From NCBI GenBank assembly GCA_003225055.1, contig QIAU01000121.1, forward strand, positions 83,460-147,459: a DNA stretch of 64,000 nt. The letters are read 5' to 3'. Positions 54,642-63,558 of this stretch are shown piece by piece. The position numbers and the translations under genes were made by a program. How positions within the stretch are numbered: the stretch's first letter is position 1; each line of letters begins with the position of its first letter. The DNA comes from Acidobacteriota bacterium. GTDB taxonomy: Bacteria; Acidobacteriota; Terriglobia; Terriglobales; Acidobacteriaceae. The notes beneath the pieces were generated by a model. That model was not told the DNA's origin, did no database searches, and was given only the letters and a program-made list of their open reading frames with translations.

Positions 54642-57464
54642 ATGCGTGAGTCCATGGACTGGCCACGGATGCAACCGCCGCACGGTCGCCGCCGCCGCCG
54701 TTTTTTTCTCATTGTTGCCGTTCTTGCCGGCATTTTCTTCGGCAGCCGGACCGCGCTGTCATACTACGTGGACGTGCTCTGGTTCGCGTCGCTCGGCTAT
54801 CGGGACGTGTTCTGGAAAACGCTGAGTCTTCAGTGGGGAATTTTCGCGACTTTTGCGGCAGCCACATTTCTCATTCTGTACGGATCGTTTCTAGCCCTGA
54901 AACGAGCGCACCTCCCTGATTTACCGAACGGTCAAACCATTCTCATCGGCGGACGGCCGGTGAAGCTGCCGGTTGAGCCCGTTCTGCGGCTCATCGCACT
55001 CGGCGTCTCGCTCGTTATTGCCGCACTAACCGGCGGCGCCATGATAACGGAGTGGCCGACGCTCGCTCTTTTCTGGTTCGCACCGCGCACTAGCAACGGC
55101 GTCGTAGACCCGATTTTTACTAAGCCGCTGGATTTCTTTCTGTTTAGTTTGCCGGCGTGGCAGCTCATTGCCGGATGGCTGCTGACGCTGAGCGTGATCA
55201 CCTGTGCTCTCGCCGTTTTCTTCATTCTGCTTACGGGCGGATCTCGTGTGCTGACTGGGCGTCTTAGCCGCTCTGTCACATTACCATGGTGCGGGCTCTC
55301 CATTACATTCGCATTTCTGTTGCTGATCCTGGCGATGCGCGTCTATCTGGGGCGGTTCGACCGATTGCTCGACGATCATACGATCTTCGGGGGTGTGACC
55401 TACACGGACGCACACGTCACGCTCACGGGGATGCTCGTCGTATGCGCGGCGCTCGTTTTGGGCGCGATGGTCGCAGCCGTCAACGCCGCGTGGGTGCCCC
55501 GCGGGCGATGGTTGCTCGCAGCGATCGTTCCGGCCGTCGTCAGTTATGTCGCCGTTCAAGGGGTCGCGTGGTACGTCAGCAGCTTTATCGTCAAACCGAA
55601 CGAACTGGTTCGCGAGAAGCCCTACATTGTCTACAACACCGACCTGACGCGGCAGGGCTACGGACTGAACCAGGTCATGCAACGTGAGTTTCCCGCCGAG
55701 ACGACCGTCGAGGCGGCTGACCCGGCGAACAACCAGGTTACCCTGCAAAACATCCGGTTGTGGGACTGGCATGCACTTCAGGACACACTGCGTCAGATTC
55801 AGGAAATCCGCACCTACTACGACTTCCCCGACATCGACATTGATCGCTATGAAATCAACGGGTCGACTCGCGAGGTGATGCTCGCAACGCGCGAACTGAA
55901 CGTCGATAAGCTGCCAGAGAGCAGCCGCAACTGGATCAACGAGAAGCTGATCTACACCCACGGGTACGGCATCACGATGAACCCGGTTAATGGATTCACG
56001 CCGGAGGGCCTACCCACGCTGATTCTGAGCAACATGCCGGTCCAGAGCACGGTGCATGGTTTGGCTGTGACGCGTCCGGAGGTCTATTTCGGCGAGTTGA
56101 CCAACACAGATGTCTACGTCAAGACGCGGCAGAAGGAATTCAACTATCCGCAAGGCCAGACCAACAATCTGACATCGTACGAAGGCAATGGTGGCATCGT
56201 ACTCGGCGGTTTCGCGCGACGAATGATCATCGCGCTCGACCGCGACGACCTCGCAAAGCTACCGTTCAGCGATGACATTAATAAGGATAGCCGGCTGCTG
56301 ATGCGGCGCAATGTGCGCGATCGCGTATCAACATTGGCGCCGTTTTTGACTTACGATCCCGATCCGTACATCGTGCTCGGGGACGATGGGCGCCTATCGT
56401 GGATTATGGACGGGTTCACAATTTCAGACAGCTATCCGTACTCGACGCATTACCGTCTGAGTAACGACCTGATTAACTACATGCGGAACAGCGTGAAAGT
56501 GGTGGTCGACGCCTACGATGGCACGACCACGTTTTACGTCTTTGATACGGGTGATCCAATCATCGCTGGCTACCGCGCTGTCTTTCCGAGCCTTTTTAAG
56601 GATGCGTCCAAAATGCCGGCCGGGCTACGTAAACACATGCGCTATCCCGAGATGCTGCTGAAACTCCAGGCGGAAGTTTACGGCTTGTATCACATGACGG
56701 ATCCGGAAGCGTTCTACAACCGGGAGGATCTGTGGACGGTGGCCACAGAAGTCGGCCTGAGCGAGGGAGGCCAGCAAACGACGCAGGCGATGGAGCCGAA
56801 TTTCGTGCTGATGAAACTGCCGGGCGAAACTGGCGAAGAGTTCGTGGAGATTCTGCCCTTCACCCCGGCGAACCGGAATAATCTAATTGGCTGGATCGCC
56901 GGGCGCAGCGACGGCGCACAATACGGTACGTCCGTGGTTTACAACTTTCCCAAGACGAAGCTGGTCGACGGACCGCTGCAGATCGAGGCGCGAATCGACC
57001 AGAATGCGCAGCTTTCCGGACAGTTGACATTGTGGAATCAGCAGGGCTCGCACGTGCGGCGCGGGGCGCTACTTGTGATCCCGATCGGGCGCGCGCTACT
57101 GTATGCGGAGCCGATTTACTTGCAGGCTGAGCGGAGCCCGATGCCGGAATTGCGTGTGGTCGTACTCGCATTGCAAGATCGGCTGGCATACGGACCAACC
57201 TTCGAGTCGGCAATGGCGTCCCTTTTTGGTGGATCGGTCTCGTCAATGAGCGCTGCGCCAGTCCCCGCGGAGTCGGACCGAAAAACATCGGCGTCCGCCA
57301 CGAAACCCCAGGCCGCAGCGGATCTCAACGCGCTCATCGCGGAAGCCGCCAAAGACCTTGCCGACTACCAGCGCCTGACGGCGGAGGGAAAGCTCGGCGA
57401 GGCTGGGCAAAAGCTGGACGAGTTGAAGCGCGCACTCGACAAACTGAACAAGCGCCAAAAATAG
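54642..57464 (+). CDS. UPF0182-family large membrane protein
   Basis: A 940-residue protein. N-terminal basic stretch (PHGRRRRRFFLIVAVLAGIFFG) and about seven transmembrane helices in the first 330 residues (for example LRLIALGVSLVIAALTGGAMI, LPAWQLIAGWLLTLSVITCALAVFFILLTGG). A very long extracytoplasmic domain follows with UPF0182 blocks (YVDVLWFASLGYRDVFW; YTHGYGITMNPVNGFTPEGLP; YFGELTNTDVYVKT; RLSNDLINYMRNSVKVVVDAYDGTTTFYVFD; MRYPEMLLKLQAEVYGLYHM). The C-terminus is an Ala/Lys-rich coiled coil. Function unknown; length and order of blocks are normal for the family. Confidence 0.92.
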   Translation: MRESMDWPRMQPPHGRRRRRFFLIVAVLAGIFFGSRTALSYYVDVLWFASLGYRDVFWKTLSLQWGIFATFAAATFLILYGSFLALKRAHLPDLPNGQTILIGGRPVKLPVEPVLRLIALGVSLVIAALTGGAMITEWPTLALFWFAPRTSNGVVDPIFTKPLDFFLFSLPAWQLIAGWLLTLSVITCALAVFFILLTGGSRVLTGRLSRSVTLPWCGLSITFAFLLLILAMRVYLGRFDRLLDDHTIFGGVTYTDAHVTLTGMLVVCAALVLGAMVAAVNAAWVPRGRWLLAAIVPAVVSYVAVQGVAWYVSSFIVKPNELVREKPYIVYNTDLTRQGYGLNQVMQREFPAETTVEAADPANNQVTLQNIRLWDWHALQDTLRQIQEIRTYYDFPDIDIDRYEINGSTREVMLATRELNVDKLPESSRNWINEKLIYTHGYGITMNPVNGFTPEGLPTLILSNMPVQSTVHGLAVTRPEVYFGELTNTDVYVKTRQKEFNYPQGQTNNLTSYEGNGGIVLGGFARRMIIALDRDDLAKLPFSDDINKDSRLLMRRNVRDRVSTLAPFLTYDPDPYIVLGDDGRLSWIMDGFTISDSYPYSTHYRLSNDLINYMRNSVKVVVDAYDGTTTFYVFDTGDPIIAGYRAVFPSLFKDASKMPAGLRKHMRYPEMLLKLQAEVYGLYHMTDPEAFYNREDLWTVATEVGLSEGGQQTTQAMEPNFVLMKLPGETGEEFVEILPFTPANRNNLIGWIAGRSDGAQYGTSVVYNFPKTKLVDGPLQIEARIDQNAQLSGQLTLWNQQGSHVRRGALLVIPIGRALLYAEPIYLQAERSPMPELRVVVLALQDRLAYGPTFESAMASLFGGSVSSMSAAPVPAESDRKTSASATKPQAAADLNALIAEAAKDLADYQRLTAEGKLGEAGQKLDELKRALDKLNKRQK

Positions 57465-57506
57465 TCTCGCTGTGCTTGGATGGTAAAGCGTTTAGCACAA
57501 ATCACC

Positions 57507-57737
57507 TTAAGTACTTCTATGGCCCGTTTCGATCCACCAGCGCCGTGTTGCTACCACTGCCCAGACGGCCTCGATTAAACCGAAGGGCCAAGCGCCTTGG
57601 AGAAAACCATAGATCGAACCAAGCCCGCACGAAGCCGCAAAGGCCAGTATGAACCATGGATTCCGGTTCTTGAAAGCGTAGCAAACCAGCATTGCGGTCA
57701 CTGCAAATAGACGAAATGCTGTCAGGGGCTTCATCAT
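57507..57737 (-). CDS. Small integral membrane protein, unknown function
   Basis: A 76-residue protein with two hydrophobic helices (FRLFAVTAMLVCYAFKNRNPWFILAFAASCGLGSIYGFLQG and WPFGLIEAVWAVVATRRWW). The frame is open much further upstream, but that part includes a perfect terminator-like hairpin and has no family character, so the start at the MM pair is used. I do not know a named family. Confidence 0.7.
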   Translation of the reverse strand: MMKPLTAFRLFAVTAMLVCYAFKNRNPWFILAFAASCGLGSIYGFLQGAWPFGLIEAVWAVVATRRWWIETGHRST

Positions 57738-58321
57738 AGGTGCTTTCAAGATAGCAGGCAGATCCCCATCGTTCACCAGCACCACGTCTGCTGCACACAG
57801 CGGCACATTAACGGACGTTCCGACCTGCGGAATGGCGACCGTTCTAGTTTCGGCAGATCGCTCAGAGGGAACACCCTGATGTGAGAGTGTACTTTTCAAG
57901 ACTGGACGCGTGCTAACGAGCGCTACAATCGTCACGAAATGCCGGATACTGTTCCAACACGGATTGACGCAGCACGACCGGTCGCGACTCAGGGCGGCTA
58001 AAAGCCGCTGCTGGTTCGAGGTAAGGATTCCCACAAAAGCAAAAGGGTCAGAGCATTTGCTCTGACCTTTGCATTCCCTCACTCGTGAGGGCCCGTAGAT
58101 TCAGTCACCCAGTGTTTCGGATTCTGTCGCAACCTCCGGGAACACCGCTTGCATGTGGGCGTGCCCCGCAAGCGCCTTCGCAGTTGCTCAGGCCGTATCA
58201 CGAGGGACTGCGGCGTCATGCTTACCGGGGTCCTCACCTGTAGCCGAGGATCGCTGACGCCGATCTTGAGTTCCCAGCCCGTTCCTGCGCAACCAGCTCA
58301 CCAGAGCAAAGGAGTGCCAGA
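57738..58321. other. Gap of about 580 bases, hairpins only
   Basis: Apart from the hairpin pair at 58046-58091 I see no gene. A GC-rich stretch from 58150 to 58300 is not interpretable by eye. Confidence 0.4.
58046..58091. terminator. Two adjacent perfect hairpins
   Basis: GGTCAGAGCA-TT-TGCTCTGACC (58046-58067, 10-bp stem) is flanked by AAAA on the left and TTT on the right, so it could terminate transcription in either direction. CCCTCAC-TC-GTGAGGG (58076-58091) follows. Neither lies next to a clear gene end. Confidence 0.55.
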
Positions 58322-58860
58322 ATGAACTGTGCGTGCAGTCGCCTTGTGACCCAGCTGGCGATCACCGATGTGCGCATCACGACTTTGATTATCCACTAGA
58401 ATTCGCGCGCAGCCGGGCGGATCTCTTCTATGCACTTCGCGATGCTCGGAACAATCTGAAGGTAGTTGTCCCCAGCGATCATGTGCCGCTGTCAGTCGTC
58501 GCCGATCAAGACAGCGTTGTGCACAGCGCCGGGCAGCAGATGATTCTCACGATCATCAACACCCTCCTGCGCTGCGGACGGCGCTTCGCATCACTGTCCG
58601 TTGACATACCCGATGCGCCGCTTTGCACAACGGTGGCTGGCATCGCCGCGACAACGCTCAGAGGAGCAGTTCTTGAGCTAACTAAGCCAAAAGGTAAGGT
58701 CGATCCGCACTCCAGAATTGTGGACAGCCAGAAGGATTATGGGTTCGCAATTGTTATTGGAAACCGGCGATGCGCCGCGCCCAATCGAGTGTACATCGGT
58801 GTTGACGACACAGATGAGCGACGCGCCAACGCTCTCGAACGTCGTCGCCGAAAGAGGTAA
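58322..58860 (+). pseudogene. Fragment of an E1/ThiF-associated-like protein (probable frameshift)
   Basis: The best translation signal, AAAGGAG seven bases before ATG 58322, opens a frame of 25 codons (MNCACSRLVTQLAITDV...). The convincing protein (FDYPLEFARSRADLFYALRDARNNLKVVVPSDHVPLSVVADQD; SAGQQMILTIINTLLRCGRRFASLSVDIPDAPL) is in a different frame from GTG 58333. Its end, YGFAIVIGNRRCAAPNRVYIGVDDT, resembles the start of the adenylation region of bacterial E1-like proteins, but the sequence turns into an Arg-rich tail and stops. Family assignment is tentative. Confidence 0.5.
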
Positions 58861-58871
58861 GCTGTCGTAGC

Positions 58872-59495
58872 ATGGCCAACGCCCTCTCTCCGACGATGAC
58901 GGTGCGCGACTTCGAGAACGGCTATTGGTATCTCGACCAATTGAAGAACTTCGCCGAGCGCATCGGTATCCCGGCTGCGAAGAAGCTGCGAAAAGACGAA
59001 CTCGAAAAGGCCATCGTGGCGTTCCTGCGCACGGGCAATGCTGTGTTGCCCTCGACGCGTTCACTGCGCAAGACAGGCATAAAGGACGTCGAACGTGGCC
59101 TCAACCTGAAGCTCCGGATTGAGAACTACACGAGCAACCGTGAAACGAAGGACTTCATTGTCGAACAGGCCCGTATGGTGGCGCCGGATGTTCGTGAGAA
59201 GTCCGGGGTCTGGTATCGCCTGAACCGATGGCGAGAAGAACAGACCACGAGCGGCGAGCACGTCACGTACGGGGATCTCGTCCGGCGGTACATTGTCCTG
59301 AACAAGATGCAGCGATTCGAGAGGGTCCCCCACGGTCGCTACATTAACTTCGTCGCTGACTTCCTCGAAGCCGATAAGAGGGCCACGCGAACAGAAGCAA
59401 TCGCCGCGTGGACAGAGCTCAAGAAGCTCGACGTCCCCAAGGACTATGTGTCTTGGGTCAAGGCGCGAGCGAAGTGCAAGGGAAAGAACCGTTGA
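58872..59495 (+). CDS. SAP-like/DUF6434-type small DNA-binding protein
   Basis: A 207-residue basic protein. The N-terminus (LSPTMTVRDFENGYWYLDQLKNFAERIGIPAAKKLRKDELEKAIVAFLRTG) fits a SAP-type helix-extension-helix, and the rest has a repeat-like helical pattern (VWYRLNRWREEQTTSGEHVTYGDLVRRYIVLNK). Predicted nucleic-acid binding. It starts 11 bases after the broken upstream gene. Confidence 0.75.
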   Translation: MANALSPTMTVRDFENGYWYLDQLKNFAERIGIPAAKKLRKDELEKAIVAFLRTGNAVLPSTRSLRKTGIKDVERGLNLKLRIENYTSNRETKDFIVEQARMVAPDVREKSGVWYRLNRWREEQTTSGEHVTYGDLVRRYIVLNKMQRFERVPHGRYINFVADFLEADKRATRTEAIAAWTELKKLDVPKDYVSWVKARAKCKGKNR

Positions 59496-60249
59496 CACCG
59501 GTGGCGCTGGTCTTCAACATTGGGATGAAAGTGACATCGATGGTGATCCCTTGATGTTCACAAGCGGCTACTTTGACTCGCCTCGATCTATCGCTTCAGC
59601 TCTCGCCCATGTCCGCACCAGTTCATGACTCTTGTGCCACGCTTCCCATACCGATCGACACCAATCATCAATCGTTGCGGCGCGACCCTGCTCCCGGGCT
59701 GCCATTACATCGACCGCCGTGATATTCCCGCGCTGTTCCGGCAATGGGAATAGCGGGAACTCTCTCCGTCCTTAACCGCGTCCGCGCGGCTGGGCCAATC
59801 GCACTTTCGACGGAGGTGTTCGGCTGGTTCAACAGCCTTCCACACGGCGTTGTCTGTTGCGCTAGGTGCGTTTGCGCTCGCGGTTATTGCAATCGTTCAC
59901 TCACGCGGGAAATCAGCTCACTCATTCTTGGCGTTCCTGGTATGGCCGCTCCTTATCTGGGTACCAGCATTTCTTGTCGCCCTGGCCGCTGCTTCGATGC
60001 TAACCCGAACCCGGCGAAACTAAGCGGTTGTTCGGCGTGAAGAAGGAATTTGGAGTTCCCAAAGTGGACCAAATTGCAGAACCCCCGCCCATGCAGCTCG
60101 GCTGTTTTACACATTGAAATTTGGCCGGGAATATCGCCCGATATACCCGTTTCTTACCCATGTTCCGGTTGCTAAACTGCTTTAGAATCAATCTCCGGCG
60201 GCCTTTCCGCTTCTGCTGATAAGCGGACCGCCCGACCGTCGGACCGTTC
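59496..60249. other. Gap of about 750 bases with one membrane-protein remnant
   Basis: From 59850 to 60023 (plus strand) a frame with TTG start encodes about 57 residues with two membrane helices (LSVALGAFALAVIAIVHS; LAFLVWPLLIWVPAFLVALAA) ending TRTRRN. It may be a small membrane protein or a truncated one. Nothing else is supportable. Confidence 0.45.
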
Positions 60250-60558
60250 TTAATGAGGGATACGTTGACCATCCTCTTCCGCTGGCAGAATACGCAATGG
60301 CAAGGGAGGAACTGGCTCCCGATGGTAACGGAGATTCCAGTAGTTCCAGGAGTGGATGTCAAAAACTCCGGAAGGAGGGTTAGCCAAAACCTGCTCGAAG
60401 TCTTGCTCGGAATAATACTTCAGCGCGATGACAATGTCGCGAAGCGTGCCGTAGGTCATCAGATGGGCAAGAAAGAGCTTAGGGTCCTTCAGTGTTTCTT
60501 CCGGCGGCTTGAACCAAACGACGCGTTTTGCAACGGTTCGCAGTTCAGGACTGTCCAT
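60250..60558 (-). CDS. Small protein in AbiEii-type operon (antitoxin candidate)
   Basis: A 102-residue protein (VVWFKPPEETLKDPKLFLAHLMTYGTLRDIVIALKYYSEQDFEQVLANPPSGVFDIHSWNYWNLRYH). It is charged and helical with a conserved-looking Trp-rich end and no HTH. It starts 11 bases after the AbiEii-like gene, so the three genes form one operon. I do not recognise the family. Role inferred from position only. Confidence 0.75.
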   Translation of the reverse strand: MDSPELRTVAKRVVWFKPPEETLKDPKLFLAHLMTYGTLRDIVIALKYYSEQDFEQVLANPPSGVFDIHSWNYWNLRYHREPVPPLPLRILPAEEDGQRIPH

Positions 60559-60569
60559 TGCCGTCCTCT

Positions 60570-61229
60570 TTAGGGAAAGCTGATTCCAGGCTTCGCCATC
60601 ACCCGGGGAAGTCGGCGGAGATCTACCGAAGTCGCCGCAACGCGCAATCTTTGGCGCACATCGGCCTGGAGAGTCGAGAGGTCCCCATCCTCAAAATACG
60701 AGAGTGCCTTGAGGCTCAATGCTCCGTTGAATTTTTGACCATAAATGGCTTCCGCCGCAGCAAGTGCTTCGGCCAGGTCGATGCCAGTACTGAGCACTGC
60801 CGCGATATCGATATAGTCCCTGGCCTGCGCACGCTGTTGAATGGTCTTGAGCTTGCTCGCAAGCACGTCGATCAAAGACGCGACATAAATCCCGTTCTCG
60901 TTGACGAGATCGGGATCCTGTACGCGATTAAAGTCCAGGTATCCAAAAAACGAAACCTTCACCGGTCCCTCTCGATCAACGATTGCAGTCAAGGTATTTT
61001 CTTGTGATTGCGTGATCTCAGCTGCCTGGAGATAGCCAATGCCGTTCAGTAAGGTGGAAGGCTGGAATGCCTTGTTGGAAAAGAAATCGAAGTCCTCCGA
61101 TTGTCGATGTCCCAGCCGAAGTGCCAAAGCGGTCCCGCCATAAAGCACGAACCATTTCGGAGTGTCCGTTAATTCCCGCCAGAGCTTCTGTTGAGCCTTA
61201 GGCAGAATGTCAGTCTTGGGCATGAGCAT
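60570..61229 (-). CDS. AbiEii/AbiGii-family nucleotidyltransferase toxin
   Basis: A 219-residue nucleotidyltransferase: WFVLYGGTALALRLGHRQSEDFDFF is the AbiEii signature, with the GGTALALRLGHRxSEDFDFF core holding the catalytic acidic pair. Then come VKVSFFGYLDFNRVQDPDLV and VASLIDVLASKLKTIQQRAQARDYIDIAAVL, which hold the K-x-x-x-x-x-R-x-x-x-x-D motif. AbiEii toxins nucleotidylate RNA targets and act in abortive infection. No AbiEi-type winged-helix antitoxin is beside it. AAGGAA precedes the ATG chosen. Confidence 0.88.
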   Translation of the reverse strand: MLMPKTDILPKAQQKLWRELTDTPKWFVLYGGTALALRLGHRQSEDFDFFSNKAFQPSTLLNGIGYLQAAEITQSQENTLTAIVDREGPVKVSFFGYLDFNRVQDPDLVNENGIYVASLIDVLASKLKTIQQRAQARDYIDIAAVLSTGIDLAEALAAAEAIYGQKFNGALSLKALSYFEDGDLSTLQADVRQRLRVAATSVDLRRLPRVMAKPGISFP

Positions 61230-61277
61230 TCTCGTTTCCTTAAACACTTCAGATCCCAACCCAGCTTTAGAACACTT

Positions 61278-61490
61278 CTAAGCCACTATATCTTCATTAT
61301 TGAGCAGCAGATCACAGAGTGCACGCTTCAAGTCCTCACGGTGCTTCGGGTCTTTTACGTGCGGCAAGGCCCCGATCGCCGCGTATAGGACTCGATTGAA
61401 TTCGCTCGTGCTTAACACTTGGCGGTTGATCTCGCGAGAAAACAGATCAGGATTGCGAAGTGGGAACTGCAATAGTTTTTTGTTTGCCAC
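61278..61490 (-). CDS. Small leading gene of the AbiEii-type operon
   Basis: A 70-residue protein (LLQFPLRNPDLFSREINRQVLSTSEFNRVLYAAIGALPHVKDPKHREDLKRALCDLLLNNED), mainly helical, from a GTG start. It could be a short antitoxin or a regulatory protein. It precedes the toxin by 48 bases on the same strand. No family recognised. Confidence 0.65.
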   Translation of the reverse strand: MANKKLLQFPLRNPDLFSREINRQVLSTSEFNRVLYAAIGALPHVKDPKHREDLKRALCDLLLNNEDIVA

Positions 61491-61551
61491 ACCTCACCAC
61501 CGCCAGGACTGGGCGTCCGGACCGAGGGCAATCTGCCGCCCTATGGGGCCA

Positions 61552-61610
61552 TCCTTAGAATAGCGACCTTAGAATAGCCCATTCGCCTTCCATTCGCCAT
61601 TCGCCTTTAA
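61552..61610. repeat. Short imperfect tandem repeats upstream of the AbiEii operon
   Basis: CCTTAGAATAGC occurs twice in a row, followed by three copies of CATTCGCC separated by a few bases. The GGCGAATGG pattern on the minus strand has a 7-8-base rhythm like the repeats after ffh and glmS. Confidence 0.5.
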
Positions 61611-61777
61611 GATTTTCTTCGTTGTGAAAATCCGCCCTCGCCCCTCCACACGACGGTGTCGGGCACGCTCTTCAAGGGAAAAACGGCCCTAACCCTTGGG
61701 TCTTCGATAGCGCAGCCTGGAGCGAAACCGATTGCTTCTCAGTAGCTTACAACTTTCGCGACGGAAACCAGCTATAG

Positions 61778-62548
61778 CTAGCTGACCGCTTTCTTATGGA
61801 ACTGCCGGAGACCGACTGCAAGCAGGAAAAGATCGAATGCCACCAAGGCGGCCAGGATCAGCGGAATCGACAAGTGCGGGAACTGGGACACGAGTGTGGC
61901 CCGCAGCCCCTCGCTCGCATAGGCGAGCGGGTTGATGAGGACGACCTTCTGTAGAATGGGGAATTTGCTCAGGGCACTCCAGGGATAATAGGTGCACCCG
62001 AAAAAGATCATTGGAGTCAGGACCATGCTGAACATCAGGCCGATGTGCTGCTGATCGACAGTGCAACCGAGGACAAGGCCGCCGCAGGCCGAGAAACCTG
62101 CGACCAGCAACGTAATGCAGATGAAGAGAAGCGGATTCGTCAGACGCAATTCCAATCCGGGGCGAAGGATGATCCCCGCCAACGGAATCACGACCAGGCC
62201 AGCCACCAGCGCCTGAATCAGACCGGCCACCACCTTTTCCACCGCCACCCAGGAGATATCGATTGGAGCCAGCAGCCGGTCTTCAATTTCGCGAGTGAAC
62301 TGGAATTCTGCGATCAGGGGCATTGCAACCGCCCAGATTCCCGTGAACACCATACTGATAGCCATGATCCCGGGTAGCAGAAGGCTCTTGTAGGCAGCAG
62401 GAAGATAACCGCTACCCACCATTACCCGGCCGAAAATGAAAACGAACAACAGAGGCTGCAAAAAGGTTTGGAACAGCAGGGGCACCAGATTGCGTCGGGC
62501 CACATGTGCATCACGAGCCAATAGCGCCAGGAAGGCCTTACTATTCAT
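61778..62548 (-). CDS. ABC-2 type transporter permease
   Basis: A 256-residue membrane protein with six hydrophobic segments (for example FLQPLLFVFIFGRVMVG, LLLPGIMAISMVFTGIWAVAMPLI and GLMFSMVLTPMIFFGCTYYPWSAL). The amphipathic ABC-2 motif FTREIEDRLLAPIDISWVAVEKVV is present. It overlaps the ATPase gene by four bases and forms an exporter with it. Substrate not determinable; drug or lipid export is typical. Confidence 0.93.
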   Translation of the reverse strand: MNSKAFLALLARDAHVARRNLVPLLFQTFLQPLLFVFIFGRVMVGSGYLPAAYKSLLLPGIMAISMVFTGIWAVAMPLIAEFQFTREIEDRLLAPIDISWVAVEKVVAGLIQALVAGLVVIPLAGIILRPGLELRLTNPLLFICITLLVAGFSACGGLVLGCTVDQQHIGLMFSMVLTPMIFFGCTYYPWSALSKFPILQKVVLINPLAYASEGLRATLVSQFPHLSIPLILAALVAFDLFLLAVGLRQFHKKAVS

Positions 62549-63558
62549 TCGCGCAAGCTCCTGCCGGTGTGATGTAGGAACAGGTTTTCCAGGCTGGGTT
62601 CGGAAATGTGCACATCCGACAACTCCACGCTAAGAGCTGCGGCGGCATTCACGATCTCCGGAATCAGAGAGCCACCGCGGCCAGCATAGAGGTCGCAACC
62701 ACTGTCTCCGGAGGCGCGTACTTCCGTCACACCAGGTAAATTGGCGAGTTGCTCCAGCAGCGGTGCGGACTGATGTCCAAAGCGCAGGCGGAGGAGAAAT
62801 CCGCCGGGGATCGAAGCTTTCAGCTCGCTGGGCGTACCCGATGCGATGATGCGGCCATGATCAATGATGGCGAGTTGCTGGCATAGTGCATCGGCCTCTT
62901 CCATGTTGTGGGTTGTGAGCAGGATGGTGCGGCCCTTCTGGTTGTACTCGCGGATGATTTCCCACAGCAGCAGCCGGGTTTGCGGATCCAGGCCCGCGCT
63001 CGGTTCGTCGAGGAATAAGACCTTGGGGTCGTGCATCATGGCGCGTGCGATCGAAACCCGTTGCATCATACCGCCGGAAAACGCGCGGACGAGTTGGTCG
63101 GCACGATCCGTCAGCTTGAAGCGATCGAGCAAGCTCCTGGAGCGCTCGCTACGTTCGTGCGAAGTGAGGCCGAAGTATGCTCCGTGGAAGAGCAGAATCT
63201 CGCGGGCAGTCAGCGAGAAATCGAGGTTGGGGCGCTGCGCCACGACGCCGATCTGACGTTTGGCGGCCGTCTGATCGCCCCAGACATCGTGCTCTCCAAT
63301 CCAGGCAGTACCGCTGGTTGGGCGGACGCGCGTGGTCAGAATACCCACAGTGGTGGATTTTCCCGCGCCATTGGGACCCAGCAGACCGAAAATCTGTCCG
63401 GGTGCAACGTCGACGTCGACGCCGTCGAGCGCCGTGATCTGCGGCTTTGAATTCTTGTTGCGTCTTCCCGACACCGAAGGATCACCTCGCCCGGCTCCGG
63501 CGGGTGGTTGCGAGTTGTAAACCTTGCGAACATTGCGGGTACGAATTGCCGATTCCAT
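62545..63558 (-). CDS. ABC transporter ATP-binding protein
   Basis: A 337-residue ATPase: Walker A GPNGAGKST, Q-loop GVVAQRPNLD, signature SGGMMQRVSIARA, Walker B VLFLDEPSAGLDP and switch histidine TTHNMEEAD. The C-terminal 90 residues are the extra domain seen in daunorubicin-resistance-type (DrrA) exporters. Start ATG after GACTCTTG, weak binding site. Confidence 0.94.
   Translation of the reverse strand: MESAIRTRNVRKVYNSQPPAGAGRGDPSVSGRRNKNSKPQITALDGVDVDVAPGQIFGLLGPNGAGKSTTVGILTTRVRPTSGTAWIGEHDVWGDQTAAKRQIGVVAQRPNLDFSLTAREILLFHGAYFGLTSHERSERSRSLLDRFKLTDRADQLVRAFSGGMMQRVSIARAMMHDPKVLFLDEPSAGLDPQTRLLLWEIIREYNQKGRTILLTTHNMEEADALCQQLAIIDHGRIIASGTPSELKASIPGGFLLRLRFGHQSAPLLEQLANLPGVTEVRASGDSGCDLYAGRGGSLIPEIVNAAAALSVELSDVHISEPSLENLFLHHTGRSLRE

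Noticed and set aside
57738..58082. Upstream extension of the small membrane protein frame
   Set aside because: Contains a perfect 10-bp terminator-like hairpin and no recognisable protein pattern.
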